From positions 141,779 to 205,778 of the forward strand of contig NW_019091485.1 of the NCBI RefSeq assembly GCF_001949145.1: 64,000 nt of DNA, in the 5' to 3' direction. This document shows positions 27,001 to 42,000 of the stretch, one piece after another. The notes below the pieces were generated by a model that worked only from the letters and a program-made list of their open reading frames with translations, was not told the DNA's origin and ran no database searches. The DNA comes from Acanthaster planci (taxonomy: Eukaryota > Echinodermata > Asteroidea > Valvatida > Acanthasteridae). A program made the translations under genes and the position numbers. The stretch's first letter is position 1. Every line of letters starts with the position of its first letter.

Positions 27001-30000
27001 GGTCCGCGCCTTCGGGCCAGGGCTGGAGGGTGGCGTGGTAGGCAAGCCATGCAAATTCACCGTGGAGACCAATGGTGCTGTTGGTGCCCTAGGTACGAAG
27101 TTTTGTAGGTCACTTATTGTAGATGGAGGCCATGTCCAAATCTTGTGTGTAGGGTGAGGTCTTCCTTTGGTAAATGGATGATGACAGTTGACAAAGTCAC
27201 AGCTATGGAGACCACTTTATTTGGACAAGACAAGATGCCTCATTTTGAAACTTGTGTTAGAGTTGGTTCTGATTTTTTTATAGGAGAAAAATTTACAAGA
27301 AGGGTCAAACTTACAGAGCTTCGAAGAACAGAATTATACTAAGAATAAAAAGGATTTGCCCAAACAAAAAACTGGCTACTGATCCAAAAACATCATGTTC
27401 ATTGCTATTGACAGGTCTTCTTCCAAATTTTGAACAGCCCATTATTTTGTCCAAGCATACCGTTGGACACAAACTTTGACCCTTGGCCTCTTGTTATTGT
27501 TGTAAGATTCAACTGGATGAAGGGGTCCCCAAGGCTGGTTCATCCATGTACATGAAAGAAGAGAATGCGAGTGCGGTTTTGAGAGCACAAAGCTTTTGTG
27601 ACTGAATTCACCCAGCTGAAATTTGCTCCTCCTGTGACTATTTGCATTGCAAAGTCTGCTGCAGGGTCACAAATTTTCATGTTCGTTTTGTTTGTTGAAC
27701 TGGCGTTCACACTGCAGTCGTTGATTCTTACTGCATTTTGCAAATTGCAGGAAGAAAATCTTAAGAGATTTGTGTTCGAACTGAGAAATTATATCGTGCC
27801 TTCTGATTCTCCTCCCAGCTTAGCTGTAACTTGTCTTGGTTATTGCAGGCTTCTCCATTGAGGGCCCATCAGAAGCCAAGATCGACTGCAAAGACAATGG
27901 TGACGGCTCCTGTGAGGTGTCGTACTTCCCTACTGTGGAGGGCGAGTATGCCATCCACATCACATGCGACGAAGAGGACATTGTGCATAGCCCTTACATT
28001 GCCCAGATTATCCCCGACAAGGGTGGATTTGATGCTTCAAAGGTACAGATGTGTCGCCGAAAAGACTTGCAAATATCTCTTCCAGTCCAAATTAGACACG
28101 GTTTTCTCATTTTTTGTGGGTGGGCCTTCTGCATGATTGGTTTCTTGATTTTCTTGTTGTTAAAGTACACTTTACTTGGGCAGTTAAGTGAAAGCTTTTA
28201 GTGATTTCACTCAGGTGCTGTGATTGTTAGTATGTTTTACTTGTTCGGATATTATGTAGTGTACATGTATTTCATTGAAGGGAAGTCTATGGTTTTCTGG
28301 GTCTCTTTGGCAAACTAGTCTGCACATAAGACCAATATTGTATGCTGTAGCCAATGTGTACTGTGAGACAAGACAGCTTAAATCCAAAGCCTGAATGCTG
28401 CTTTCATTAAGCTTTCTATGTTGTGAAGGATGTTGCAGTACAATAGCTTGAGTGCCTTAAGGCTTGCCTAGCTAGCCTTGCCAGCAGGGTATGGTGAAGC
28501 CCAACCCAAGTCTGCCAAGTCCACAGATTCTACTCCATTTTCCTACCAGGTGAAAGCCTACGGACCCGGCTTGGCCAAGGATGGTCTGGAACTGAACAAG
28601 CGCACTGAATTCACTGTGGATGCAAAGGCGCCAGGCTGTGGCAAGGCCCCAGTGGGTGTACTCATCCATGACCAACAGGGCAACCCAGTCAAGCCCGACA
28701 TCAAGGATAACAAGAATGGGACGTACACAGTGTCTTACACCCCCACAAGACCCCTGAAGCACAACGTTGCCGTCACCTGGGGAGAAGTCAGCATACCCGA
28801 AAGTCCATTTAAGGTGAGAGGGAAACTATATGTCTTTGCTTTTATTCAACGAGGAATATGTATTCCAAGTTAAGAGCTGAAACGTCACAGAAAATAACAT
28901 ATTGTAGCTGCAAGCATACACAGGGTTAGTAAAATATAGTGCTGTTCTGTAGGAAATAAGGCCCATTACATCTCATACTTTTGCTAGAGCTCCTAGTATT
29001 TTCTTCACTCGAAAATTCCAGGTTCATTGCGCCAGATCCACAAAACCAAACAAATTTCCATTAGATTCCAAAAATGTCCAGCTTATAAGCATGTTTATTT
29101 GTCATGTTCTTGTAAATTTACCATTTGGAGGAATTTTTTGACAGGGATCCTCAGTTCTCGGAGTAACACTAGATCTTGTTTCCTTCACAGATCAACATTG
29201 GTGGTGGACTGAGCAAGGTCAAAGTTTACGGTCCTGGTGTTGAGCCCAACAAAGTCAAGTCCAAACAGCCAACCCAGTTCACTGTGGACTGCCAAGAGGC
29301 TGGCAAAGGTCAGAGTTCACTTAGCGTTGTTACCCAGGATTCATTGCCTTATTTCCTATTTTTTCACTCAAATCTCGCAGATGACATGAAGTACATAGAC
29401 TTTGGTTTTTTGAATAGCTCTTTTTCACCCTTGACACTAGCATTCGTTCTGACCGACATTTTGACAGTCTGGCATTTCAAAGTACCCCCATCAGCAAATT
29501 TCTTGTGAAGAGTTTTCATGTTTTTCATTATTACCAGTCTTCGAGTACTTATCGGTGTAAATTCCTGATAGTTCCTAACTTGTCGTGATCTTGTGATTGG
29601 AATCAATAGCCCCAGTTGCTGTCAATGTCAAGTCAGTTCCTGGAGTCAATGGTCCAAGAGAGAAGGAGATTCCCTGCAAAGTCCAGGACAATGGTAACAA
29701 CACTTTCACTGTCAACTATGCACCAGAGGCACCGGGAGACTACAACGTTGGGGTAAAGTTTGGTGGCAAGGAAGTCCCCCAGAGTCCCATCCCTGTCCGG
29801 GTCATCCCCAATGTGGATGTCAGCAAGATCAAGGTCAAGGACCTGGAGCCAAGTAAGTCGATTGATTCTTTTCTGCATGGTAGAGCTAGGATCTTGTTTC
29901 TATTTATCTGTTTTTGACATCCCTCAATTTGTTTTCCATGAGCACGCTTGACCTGTGAAAAAGTTGCACCTTGCTGTGAGGGATCCTAAAGACAGCGGCA

Positions 30001-33000
30001 TTGACAAAATTGGAGGGACGCACATTGACTTTTTCTGTTGTAATAGAATACACCGGCAAAAGAGATAGAATAAACAGGCACAAGAGTAGAACGCTGTGGA
30101 GTGAGCACTGCTTGAAGTAATACGTGTCTCATAAAAAATTTGTTGCATTCATATTACAGGCTGCCGTGCGTAATTGTCCTCAAGTGATTAGACACACGCT
30201 GATGTACCTGTATGCTTTAGAAGGAATGTGCTGTTTGTATAGCATGCCACTAAAACAGGAAAAATTTTGTGCTTGGGATATATTTCATTTTGCTGTCCCC
30301 TTATGACTTGCTTGGTATATAGCAAATTTGTCCAGAGATAGTGCTGCCTGCATAATTTTTGAGTTGGGGAAGCAAGACTCTGCGTTTAGACTGAAGAATT
30401 TTATGTTAAAATGTTACATCTGAAATGAATTACTAAAGCATCCAGCCATCAAAACAAGAATTCATCCAAGTTATGACACTACATGTACATTGATGCCATA
30501 TTACAAGCTCCAAGAGATTTTACATGTACAGTGTGTGTGAATTAAACACGAGATTTCTCATGCGGACCCATTCTAACCTCATTCATTGATCAAACCACTG
30601 TTGTGAAAGTGTTAGATGTTTATTTTGCAGCAGGTGAAATGTTTGAATTCAGTACATTCCAGTGCATTGGAGGTCTGTGGCATGATTGCGTTTGGGATTT
30701 TCACGTTTTCATTGCTGCTGGTTTACAATGTGTATTTGTGGTGTCCCAGCTGTTGTACTCGGGAAACCCTTCACTGTTGAGGTGGATATCAGTGAAGCAG
30801 GAATTCCTGAGCTCGCCGTTGATCTGAAGAAACCTTCTGGGGAGGAGGTTGAGGCTGAGGTCACACCGGTCAATGAGACATGCACCCAGGTGACCTTTGT
30901 CCCCGAGGAAGAAGGGCCACATGAGCTGAAGATGACCTGTGGTGGGTTTGATGTTAACCAGGAGGCAGTCGTCATCATCAACGTGGTGGTCAAAACAGAT
31001 CCATCTCAGTGCTCTGCTTCGGGCCCAGGCTTGACTCGCGGTCATGTTAATAAGCCTTCTGAGTTCATGATTGATGTGTCTGATGCTGGTCATGGTGGTC
31101 TGAGTGTCACAGTAGAGGGTCCCAGCGAGACAGAGATAGAGTGCAGCGATAACGGTGACGGCACTTGCGCTGTCTTCTATGTCCCATCCAGAATCGGCAG
31201 CTACAATGTCAACGTTCTGTTTGCTGACCAGCACATCCCTGGCTCTCCATTCAATGCGCTGGTCATTGATTCCACTGAGGTGGACTCCTGGGGTCCGGGC
31301 TTGGTCAAGGGCTACGCTGATCTGCCCTGCACATTCTCCGTGGACTGCAGCACGGCTGGCAAGGCCCCGGAGGAAGAGGGCAAGCTACCCGTAGAGTGTT
31401 CAGTTGTTGGTCCGGATGGTGAGGACTTGGACACCAAGGTGGAGCGCGATCCATTGAATGAGGACCTGTACCACTTGACATACTACCCCCTCCAGGAGGG
31501 CTCCCACACCTTGCACGTCACCTACGGCCGCTACTCCATCCCTAATTTCTCTCGTCGGGCTGATATCAGAAAGCCCATCGACCTGAGTGGGGTCACCCTC
31601 AAGGGAACAGGATTGGATGATGACAAGGGTAATAAATTGGCTCCATGTTGGTCATTGGGCCTTTTGGTCATGCGGTAGTTGTGCCTAACACCACACAACC
31701 ATGTTGCAATCATAATCACAATTCCATCCAGGTGGCGGGATATTATCAATGGTATCACATTTTTCCCCAACAGCTATATTAAAAATGCACCATAAAGAAG
31801 CTTTAGCCTTCCCCATAAACAAAACCTAACATACTCTGAAATATCAGTCCCCGCAGATGAACATTACTTAATCTTCATATCTGCTGTCACAGTACTCATC
31901 ACTTCTGCTGAAACGAGCACTTCCTTTAGTCATTCACTCTCCTTTCAGAGCAAACTCTGTGCTGGGCTGATGACCAGATTTCACCGTACAAACTTAAAAC
32001 CAAATGCACATCCCAGGAAGCTACTTGCAGAAGATTTGCATCACACTAACATGGCTCTCCATTTTGCAGCTACCTTTGGGAAAACCAAATACAAAACATT
32101 GGCTTTAAGAGACAGACACAAAGCCTTTAATACCGGTACATGTAAATGAGTGCCATGCTGAGTGACAAAAAGCAATCACCAATCATTGCTGCAGTGTGTT
32201 GGTGACCTTGTAGTGATGCCATAGCTGTGACTGCACCTGACTTTCACAAATTGTATGTTTTCATGAATAAAATTTGCTGGCTGTTCTGTGAATGTCTTGT
32301 TAAAAAAGCTTTCCAGTCAAACATTTCTATCTAGGATTTGGTATAAACTGATCATTACTGTTGAGTATAGCCTTTTTAAGGCTGTGTTTTCATTAATGTG
32401 AAATGTTCACAGCAGACTTTAAAACTTCGGTGTTTATTGTTTGAAAAATGTGGCACAAACCATTATATTTTATTTCATTTAAGAAACAGTAACAGTACCA
32501 TCATACTTTTCATCATCATATTTTATTATATGAAAAAAATTCCACCAGCCTGCACACTTTCAGCTCAGCACATGCTTTTTCAGTAGCCCTATGTCAAAAT
32601 ACAATGTGTGATTTCCTTTTTGTTTGTATAGGATTTCATTTAGAAGGCCAGAAATACAGTTTAGTCACCTTTTAAACGTGATAACATTTTGTCTGCGATG
32701 TGACTGTGCAGAAATACCGTACATAAAGCAACATTGCGAGTGGTTGCAATTCCCAAATTTCCCTCATTTCTTTCAGATGAAGCAACTAAAGTCGAGCTTC
32801 ATATTAGACCTCTTCCAAGTGTGGTTTATGCTGTTTTCATTAAGACCCGAAACCTGCAAGTGGATTTCACACTCAGCACTGTTCAATACACATTTCTGTT
32901 TTCTATAATTTACCCTTTGTCATCATTTTGTTCCAATTTCTTGTCATTTTCTGTCTTTCTATTTAACTTTCGTTTCCGTAGTCTGTGTGGTTTACCTGTT

Positions 33001-36000
33001 CATGCTATTTTTAATGTGTGGCTAAATTGATGAGCTATGATTTAAAGTCGACTTTGGGTGTTCTTATATATGTGTCATTATGCTCAGTGAGTTCCAACCT
33101 CATTGGCTTTAGTTTTGAACTTGGATAGCTACATGTAGATAGTAAACTAACAATTCATTGGTGTGAAATACCCACAAAAATTAAGGTGCTTAATGCAGAA
33201 ATTTGCTTGAAAATTTTTCTACTGTTTGATTAGCATGCACAGAGAATTCATACGCAGCAAAATTTGCCTGGAGCAGATATCACCAGTACATAAAAGTAGC
33301 ATTGAAGTTTAAATCTTGCTTCTCTTGCATCTTTCTGAGAATTGGTGTGGAGATTGAATCCTTTAAAATTCACCGTGCACCCGCTGCAGATGTAGTTTGT
33401 TACAGAGAAATGCATATTTTCCTAAAGAAATGTTTGTATTGTAGCAATGAATTTCAGTCCAGAAATAATGTGCTGAATTAGCTACCTTTTAAAGTGTTGG
33501 GCAATGGACATGCCTGATTTCGTAGCTTTTAATACATGTAGCTTGTATATTAAACACTTCAAAACATCATTTCCTGTTATAGCTTGTCTTCAATAGATTT
33601 CAGCAGAATTTTGTCTTAAATGTGGTGAGACCTCTCTTCCTTACCTGAAAACAAAGATAGAAATAACAATCAAAGTGGATGAAATTGATGAGTGTTTTTA
33701 AGTGCTTTGGGTTTTTCACAAGTGCGAGGCAAACTAACAATCTAATTTTCAGCCATTAAGAAATAAAAAAAGTTGTTCACATACTCTTTTTAACAATCAC
33801 TGGGTTTTGGGGTTTCTTTAGGGAGATTTTGGGGGGATTTCATCTTCTCAGGAAGATGAAATCTCAGGATTGTGAAGATCATGAGCTGTACTGAAAAAGA
33901 AAATAGTAGAGTCGCTTGGGACTTTAGTTTGTACATGTACCAATATACATGTATTGCAGTGGAAATTCAGAGAAACTGAACTGGTTAAGGGTACCATTTG
34001 GTCTATATCCCTTCTTTTTGTACAGTCTTTTTGTCTATTCTGGTCTTGAAGACTTTCTTCCAAATGAAATGGCAGTGAATCGTCTAGTTCCTTGAGTTGC
34101 ATTTTTAAAATACTTTTTACTTTGTCTTTTACAGTCGTATTCTGCGACTGTCCTGCTGAGTTTCAGGTTGACGCCAAACCAGTCAATCAGCCCCTCGATA
34201 AGGACCTCTTGAAACCAGATATCACTGCCCCTTCTGGCCAGAAGGTGAAACCCGTCATCAAGGACAACAAGGATAACACCTACGATGTTAGCTATACTCC
34301 AACAGAAAAGGGTGAGGCCATTGCTCAGAGGTTTTTCCCTTCTTCGTATTCCCTCGCTAGGTCACGTTCAAAAAGCAGTTTTTTCTATGAGTTTGTCTTT
34401 AATGTGACAAACAACCTTTGCTAAATATGCAAGCTTTGAACAGCTTTGTTCTAATGACCTAAATGTCTCCTTTGAAGAGCTCATTACATTGAGAAAAAAC
34501 CAGATACATGTTTACTTTGTGCTTATTGTGCCAGTGCAGGAAACTTGCCCTTGACATTTTTAGTACATGTAGATAGTGGAATACTTCTGTTGCTAGGGGC
34601 CTTTCTGAGTGTACAGTTGTCATACAACCATACATGCATCTATTGTGCACTGTTGAAAGTACTTAGAAGTTCAATACATGTAGGTTATGGTGAAGCATCA
34701 CAACAAAGTTTGGTATTTTGTTTACCGTTGCATATATTTCTTCTGTTTTTGCTGCATGCAGGTGTTTTTTATAATCCCTGACACAAAAATTCAACCCCCA
34801 AATCCACAAGTTTTGTCATTCTAACTGCTATTTCATACTCAAGGCGGATGTGAGAGTGAAGCGAATTTTATCTGGCAAACATTGTTTTTGCTGGAGTTGG
34901 AAAAGCTTCAACTATCATGAATTCACAGTGTCATGTTTGTTTTGACTTTCAAACCAAGTATGAACCAGCCTTTATATGTATTGAAAGATTATTTTCACAG
35001 TTTAACTTGCATCTTTCTAATCCACATTTCCACTGTTAGGTGAGCACACTGTCGACGTAAGCTTTGCCGGCCAGCCGCTGGGCAAGTCCCCTTACACTGT
35101 GGGTGCCCTGCCCGGCCACGATGCCTCGCGCTGCAAGGCCTATGGCCCCGGCCTGGAAAGAGCCGTCACCAACAAGCCAGCCGTCTTCACTGTGGAGACT
35201 AAAGGGGCTGGCAAAGGGGGGCTGGGCCTGGCCATTGAAGGGCCCTCGGAGGCAGCCATGGAGTGCACTGACAATAAAGATGGCAGCTGCACTGTGCAGT
35301 ATTTGCCCACTGTGCCAGGCGACTATGAGGTTCACATCACCTTCGCTGATGATCCCATCCCAGGTACGGTGTACAAATATGACATTGTTTGCAGGTGGAT
35401 AGTTGATTTTAGCTCCCTAAGGTATTTGACGTTTATAGACTAGTTCCCAAGCAAAGCTTTACAATACCTCATAATCGTATTTGTTTGTCATTGTAACTTC
35501 AGGTGTCATTTAAAAACAATCAAGATGTATGTTTTTCCGATGTAGCTTAGGTAATGCTCACACATGTGTACTTCACCTGGAAGACATTTCCAGTCAACTT
35601 TCTATGAGGAACAGTGTAGTGTGGTAGCATATTTGACTTGTTCATGGATCCTTGTGTGTGTGCCTAGTTAACCACCAATAATGACTGTCACTTGAATGGA
35701 ATAGTGAGATTTCCGCTCTCGACCATGGATATGTATGAGATATGGTAATGTCAAATGTGGTCCCTGAGGTGGCTTGTTAGTGCTAGATTTCAAAGCAAAA
35801 CTATGCAGTAGTGACTTACTTAATCCATTAACTGTGCTGTCATGGCTGTACACCCTGTTCATGAGAGCCATGGAAGGAACAATACACCTTTGCTTTGTTT
35901 GCAATATGTGCTGAAGATTCCAGCTTGAAGTGTTTGGAGACCTGAACCCAATTTCATGGCGCTGCTAACCACAGACGGTTACATTTATAGTAAGCATTTT

Positions 36001-39000
36001 GTGCTTACAGTACTTTGTGAGAAATTCAAATCCAGGATGTAGGATTCATGCTAACCTGTGATATGCACTGATGGTAAGTGCAGAATTTTCTGCTGTGTTT
36101 AGCAAAGAATTTTTTTTCTTATGGTAAGCAATGCCATGAATTGGGCCTTGCTCCAGCTCCTCACTCATTTCAGCCACATGGATACTAAGCCCTATCTTGC
36201 GTTTACAGGCAGTCCATTCAGACCTGTGGTCACCGATCACATTGACGCCAGCAAGGTCACCGCATCTGGCCCCGGACTGGACCGCAACGGAGTCCGCGCC
36301 AACGTGCCAACAGGCTTCAAGGTGGACGCTACCAAGGCTGGCGGCAAGGCTCCCCTTGATGTCACCATCATGCCTGAGAGAGGTAAATGGCTATTGATAA
36401 TGAATGACTTCCCCAGTACTCCCAGTACCACCCCATGTATATATGAGAGTATGTTATGTGATTCACTTTGGGCCTGTTTGTTTCACATGGATACGGATCT
36501 AAATCAGTACTATGTCATTGGTTCACTGACACCAGAACCTGCCTAATGGATGGAGTTAACCAGCGTTGGGATCACTGATCGAGATCAAGGTCTGTGTGAA
36601 ACAAACAGACCCTTTGAGCTGACAGTAAATGTGCCATGTTCGATAAATAACGGTTACTGTGGTCACTTGTCAGTATATGGTTGGGTTGAATACTGTATGA
36701 TTTCTGTGATCTGATTTCAGTGTTAGTCATTATTTGTGGCTTGTTGTGTTGGGGAGGAGTCCTTGTTGTGCCGAATTGAATAGCACTATTTTTCACTTTG
36801 CAAAAACTGGTCTGAGGGAGTTTTAATTCATAGTTCACTTTAAAAATGCACTATTATAATTAGTAGTAGTATTAGGTGCAACTATTCTGGTGCTGAACCA
36901 TTCATTTTCATACATCTCCTTGGATAAAATGTTGATGTGCACTCCCTAATTGTTCCAGCTCCAATTGAGAAGGCCAAGGTAGTTGACAACAAAGATGGCA
37001 CCTATGATGTCAGCTATGTGCCCAAATCTGAAGGCAAAATGCAGGTGGACGTCACGTATGGAGGAAGGCAGATCCCACAGAGGTTGGTAAAGAAACTAGA
37101 TCAACTTGCAGATAGCGTCACATTCTCAAGTATTTATATTTGATATGTTAAACTGTGGCTGGCACAATGATTCCACTGTAGTTGAGGTTCCGATGTAATT
37201 GAGGTTCCAACAGATATCGTAATCAGTCACTAGGTTTATATTTACACAAATGAAAGTTTAAAGTTAAAACTGTCTCGCAAGACTCTCCTATCTTGAACTT
37301 GTTCAAATAATCATCAAGCTTAGACTTTAATAAGGTGTATGTAGTTCTTTGAAAGATGGAGGCATCATGGAATGAAAAGAAACTGAAGTAAAATGCAGTG
37401 GGCCTGTCTGGTCCTGAATGAGGCCGTAGCAAGTGATAGGGTTGTTACATCTTCAGGTCAGAAGCCATTGTAGTTCTAACGTCCATATGTGTGTTCACAT
37501 AAGAGACTTTGGTCTGTTGCCTGTCATGCCACCTTGAAGCACTTTAATTCACAGCCATTTTCCAATCAAGGAGTGCAGCCTCACAGCAGCCCTCTGTTGT
37601 GGAAACAAAATGGCACCATTCACCATGTCATGCATGACCTCGTTCTGGCCGTGTTTGTTTCACATGGATCTGGATCACGTTCAGTGATCAGCATTGGTTT
37701 ACAATCAGCGTTGGTGTACAGACACCAAAACTTGCCTAATGGATGGTGCAAACCAGTGTACGGATCACTGATCGCGATCCAGATCCTTGTGAAACAAACA
37801 GGCCCTATGTATGTGGCTCTGGTAGTAGGGAAGCATTTTAGCAGTCGTAACCAACAATTGTATTGACTGTTTCTTTTTGGATAAATGTTTTGGGGATAAT
37901 ACAGCATTATCAGACATGATACTTGCAGTTGTTTGAATAGCCAAAGCAATTCACTGCAGAAGAAAAAAATATCATTTTGTGTTACTTTGATAGCAATACT
38001 TACACCATTCCCAAATCTTTAACGCAGACAAAAAAATAGCAGAAATATTCAAGTTACCCACCCAGGGCAAAGAACTTTTGTTGACCATTTCTCCGTGGCA
38101 AACTCTTGGTGGCGCACTTCATCGTGAATCACCCGTATTAACTCTCATCGGATGATTTTTGTCACATCAGCTGATCAAATGTACTCAGGTAGATCTACAC
38201 GTGGTTGTATGATCTGTGTCTGTGAAGTTTTGGGGTTATTCTTCTTTTGCAATGCATTACCCCCACAGTCCCATCCACTCCAAAGTTCTGCCTCAGTACG
38301 ATGCCAGCAAAGTCAAGGTGAAGGGGCCAGGTGTAGAGAAGGGTGTACTGGCCAGCTTGCCAGTGGAATTCACCGTGGACACCAGGGATGCCGGAGATGC
38401 TGACCTGGAAATCACCATCACTGTATGAGCTTTTTTCTGTCAGTTTATGGATACGAATTTGTATACAAACTCTCTGGATACCAGACTTTTCCAGTCTTAT
38501 AGTCAAGCACTCAATTAAGTACTTCTCAAGTACCCATAATTGGACTTGATACAAGTGCCTCTTGTACTTACTGTATTAAAGGAAACATTGGAATGTGTAC
38601 TCAAACTTTCTGGGCTGTTTTGCAAGGAAACATTCTGAATCCGCCAAAATCAGTCAGTGCTGCCATTGGTGGATTCTTTGTTTTTAGAGCTTGAAAGAGT
38701 CATCCAAGTTCCCAAATATATTGATTAAATGTAGGTTCTTAAATCTTGCAAAGTCCTGCAAAACCTGATGGAGGATTACAGAGGCTGTCAGGATTATTAT
38801 GAATTGACATGGCAGGAGTCTGAAATGACTGCTTGAATGCCAGATGCTTATCACGGGACGACACATAAAATGTCCGTCTGATGAGTTCCAGAATCTACAC
38901 TGCAACTGCAGATGATACATTGTGATCTACTTACAAGAGCCATTAACCACTTCGTGCCGGGGCATTTTTCAATGTTGATGATGCTGGGCCAGCATGACTA

Positions 39001-42000
39001 TCATTTTTTCCGTTTTCAAAATCCTTCAAAAATTCATCATTCNNNNNNNNNNNNNNNNNNNNNNNNNNNNNNNNNNNNNNNNNNNNNNNNNNNNNNNNNN
39101 NNNNNNNNNNNNNNNNNNNNNNNNNNNNNNNNNNNNNNNNNNNNNNNNNNNNNNNNNNNNNNNNNNNNNNNNNNNNNNNNNNNNNNNNNNNNNNNNNNNN
39201 NNNNNNNNNNNNNNNNNNNNNNNNNNNNNNNNNNNNNNNNNNNNNNNNNNNNNNNNNNNNNNNNNNNNNNNNNNNNNNNNNNNNNNNNNNNNNNNNNNNN
39301 NNNNNNNNNNNNNNNNNNNNNNNNNNNNNNNNNNNNNNNNNNNNNNNNNNNNNNNNNNNNNNNNNNNNNNNNNNNNNNNNNNNNNGGGCCCTGTTTCCTT
39401 TGTCCGAGTTCGGAGACCCCAGCCACGCATATAAACCATACGGCGCCGATTTCTGAGTCCCCGGCAGGCAGTGGTTAATGCAGGTCATAGTGCATTTGCG
39501 CACATTTTCATCGCAATGTGCACAAACCTGCATCAACACAGGGGTCCATTACCATCATAATAAACCAGTGTGCACTGTTTGTTTGTAATTTCATTGAAAA
39601 GATATGGGGCCTCTACTACAATACTGATCCATCATCAAAGAAATTTAATCCCTGTGTAGAAAACCTTAATTGACAGTGACGTCTAATGCGTTATTTCAGG
39701 TCTTGTATATAAAAGAGAACAAACTGGGTGTTACTTTTGGTCTTTGTCATTGTCTACATATTTGTGCTTTTCACATTCACAGGATAGCTCAGGCAAGCCC
39801 ATCACACCAGAGGTCACTGACAACAATGATGGCACCTTCAAGATCATTTACACCCCCAAAGATGTGGACAGCTACACCATCAAGGTCAAATATGGTGGGG
39901 AACCAGTGCCAAAGTCACCCTGGACCGTGTCCACCAAGCCCACAGGAGATGCCAGCAAGTGCGATATCATTGGTGAGTAACGACTGGTCATGCCTTGTTG
40001 CTGTTAATCGTGTACAAGAAGAAAAAAATCCACAGCCAATCAGAGGGAGTATACTATGATTGCTTGGATTGGGACTGGAAGAGCTGATTCAGTCGGTTTT
40101 GTGTATTGGTGAGGAAAACTGAGTTTTGATTGGGTATCTGTGCTTTATATTGTATCATCGTTGGATACAGTACCCGGATGTGAATAGCCAGCACAGGTTG
40201 ACTGAATGAGCTCTGTCGTTTGACAACTATTTTGTGTGACCCCTTGATAGGAAAGATGCGCATGTGGGACTTGAATAATCAAGTTTGTGCCATCGCCAGC
40301 CCTAGAAACCAACCCCACTACACTCTAAAGGACACAGAGCATTTTTTTAGAAGCTTATCCCATACTCGCCTAGACTGTAGACCTAACCACTTTCTTCTGC
40401 CAAATGACATTGCTCCACCCTGCCTTAACCATGTGAGATGACCCGTAATTTTGGCTTGCAGGCGTCAAAAGTGGCAATTACGACATCCCCGTCCGGCGGC
40501 GTAGCGTTAGCTCTGAGAGCACCACCACAACACGAACCACGACCACCCGCACTACGACAACAAGTAAGGGACACCCTGCAAGAAGCGGCATGGCAACCAA
40601 AACAGAAAAAATAAAGACTGAAATAACTTCCCTCAAAAGAAGGCAAAGAAAAAGCTGGCTTATCGTTGGGTTCTGCCACAAGATTGTGCACTATGATGCA
40701 GTGGATGGATATGTTGGGAAAAGTCACCATGCCCAAACCGAACCCATTCGTGTTTTATAGAATCACATCACAATGCACCGACTTAAATCAGCATCATGTC
40801 GACCGAAGATGCTTTTATGCAGAGTCAGTGAGTTGCTTGAACAGAAGGCAAACCAACGTATCCATCTGCAGACCTCACCTTCTCCTTCCCCCTTTTCCTC
40901 CCTCACCTTATCTCTTCCAACCACCCAAGTCTCCCCTCCATCCGTGCATGGCATTTTGTGCATCTGGAGAGGTTTAGGCAGCGTATTGAAAACAGAAGAG
41001 CAGTTTTCAGATCAAAATAGTGTGCAGCAGAAGAGTTTGCACAGCTATTCTGAATGCTGAACGAGAAAGTTTGAGATTGTGATGTCATTACCAATTATCA
41101 GTAAGGCCTAAAGATGGCCTGAAAAGGTTAACTCAGTCTGAATTCAAGTCCAGCTCCAGCGCAACTCAAATTTCAACATGCAAATCATTTTCACTAGCTA
41201 ATCATCAAAAACACTTGTCTGGTTGGAAGTAGCTACAGAGCTTTTAAAATTGCAACCCACCATTCAAAAACCAAACTGAAGGCTTATTAGCAATTATCTG
41301 ATTGCCAAAATAAACAAGTGAACAATGCAAATTCTGCAATTTTATTGCCCATTACTATCAAAGCTTTCTGCTAACAAAATGTTCACTGCAGATTACTTTA
41401 AAGTTAACAGATTAAACATTTGGGAGAGCACTATTGTCAAAACTTCTGTTAACTAAACCACTTCAGTCTGGTCCTGGAAGTATTTGGTATTGTTCTGAAA
41501 TGAATGGCTGTATGCTCTTCTTGTTTTTTTTCCTTCAGATTTATATACATTTTTTTTTGTTCCTTTACTAATCTCTTCCTGGTTTTAACAGATACTAGGT
41601 CTTGTCACAGCTCCGATGTGCAGCATGCAACAGCTTGACTGCTCTTCCCGTTCTGTCAAACTTACTAACATGTTTTGTTTTACATTGTTGCCTTATTTAT
41701 TTCGAAATTGTAGAATGCACTTTTATCCCGAAGAGTGCGACAAGCACAAGGACCAGTAACTTGCACAATTTAATTTGGAAGAAGCATTTTGTAATAACCC
41801 ATGATTTTGTTTTTGACGACAAAAAGCATTGAAGTTGTCGGCCAGCAGTTGAAGATAACTTCCTGATGCAGCCTTTTCCCATAGCTCTGATGTGCAAAAT
41901 TTAATCAAGAGAAAAGTTTTTTTCATAAGCTGTTTTACCATCCCTGCTGTGCAGACAAAATGAAAAAAAAAACAGTGGTTGGAATTTGAAGGCCTTTGGA

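Noticed and set aside
38912-39539. Long open frames crossing the second N gap
   Set aside because: These are artefacts of 343 unknown bases inside a transposon.
40931-40971. Possible phase-1 exon ([13 protein letters not shown]) after a strong pyrimidine tract
   Set aside because: The donor (G|GTTTAG) is weak, the peptide does not resemble the surrounding insert, and the flanking exons join correctly without it.
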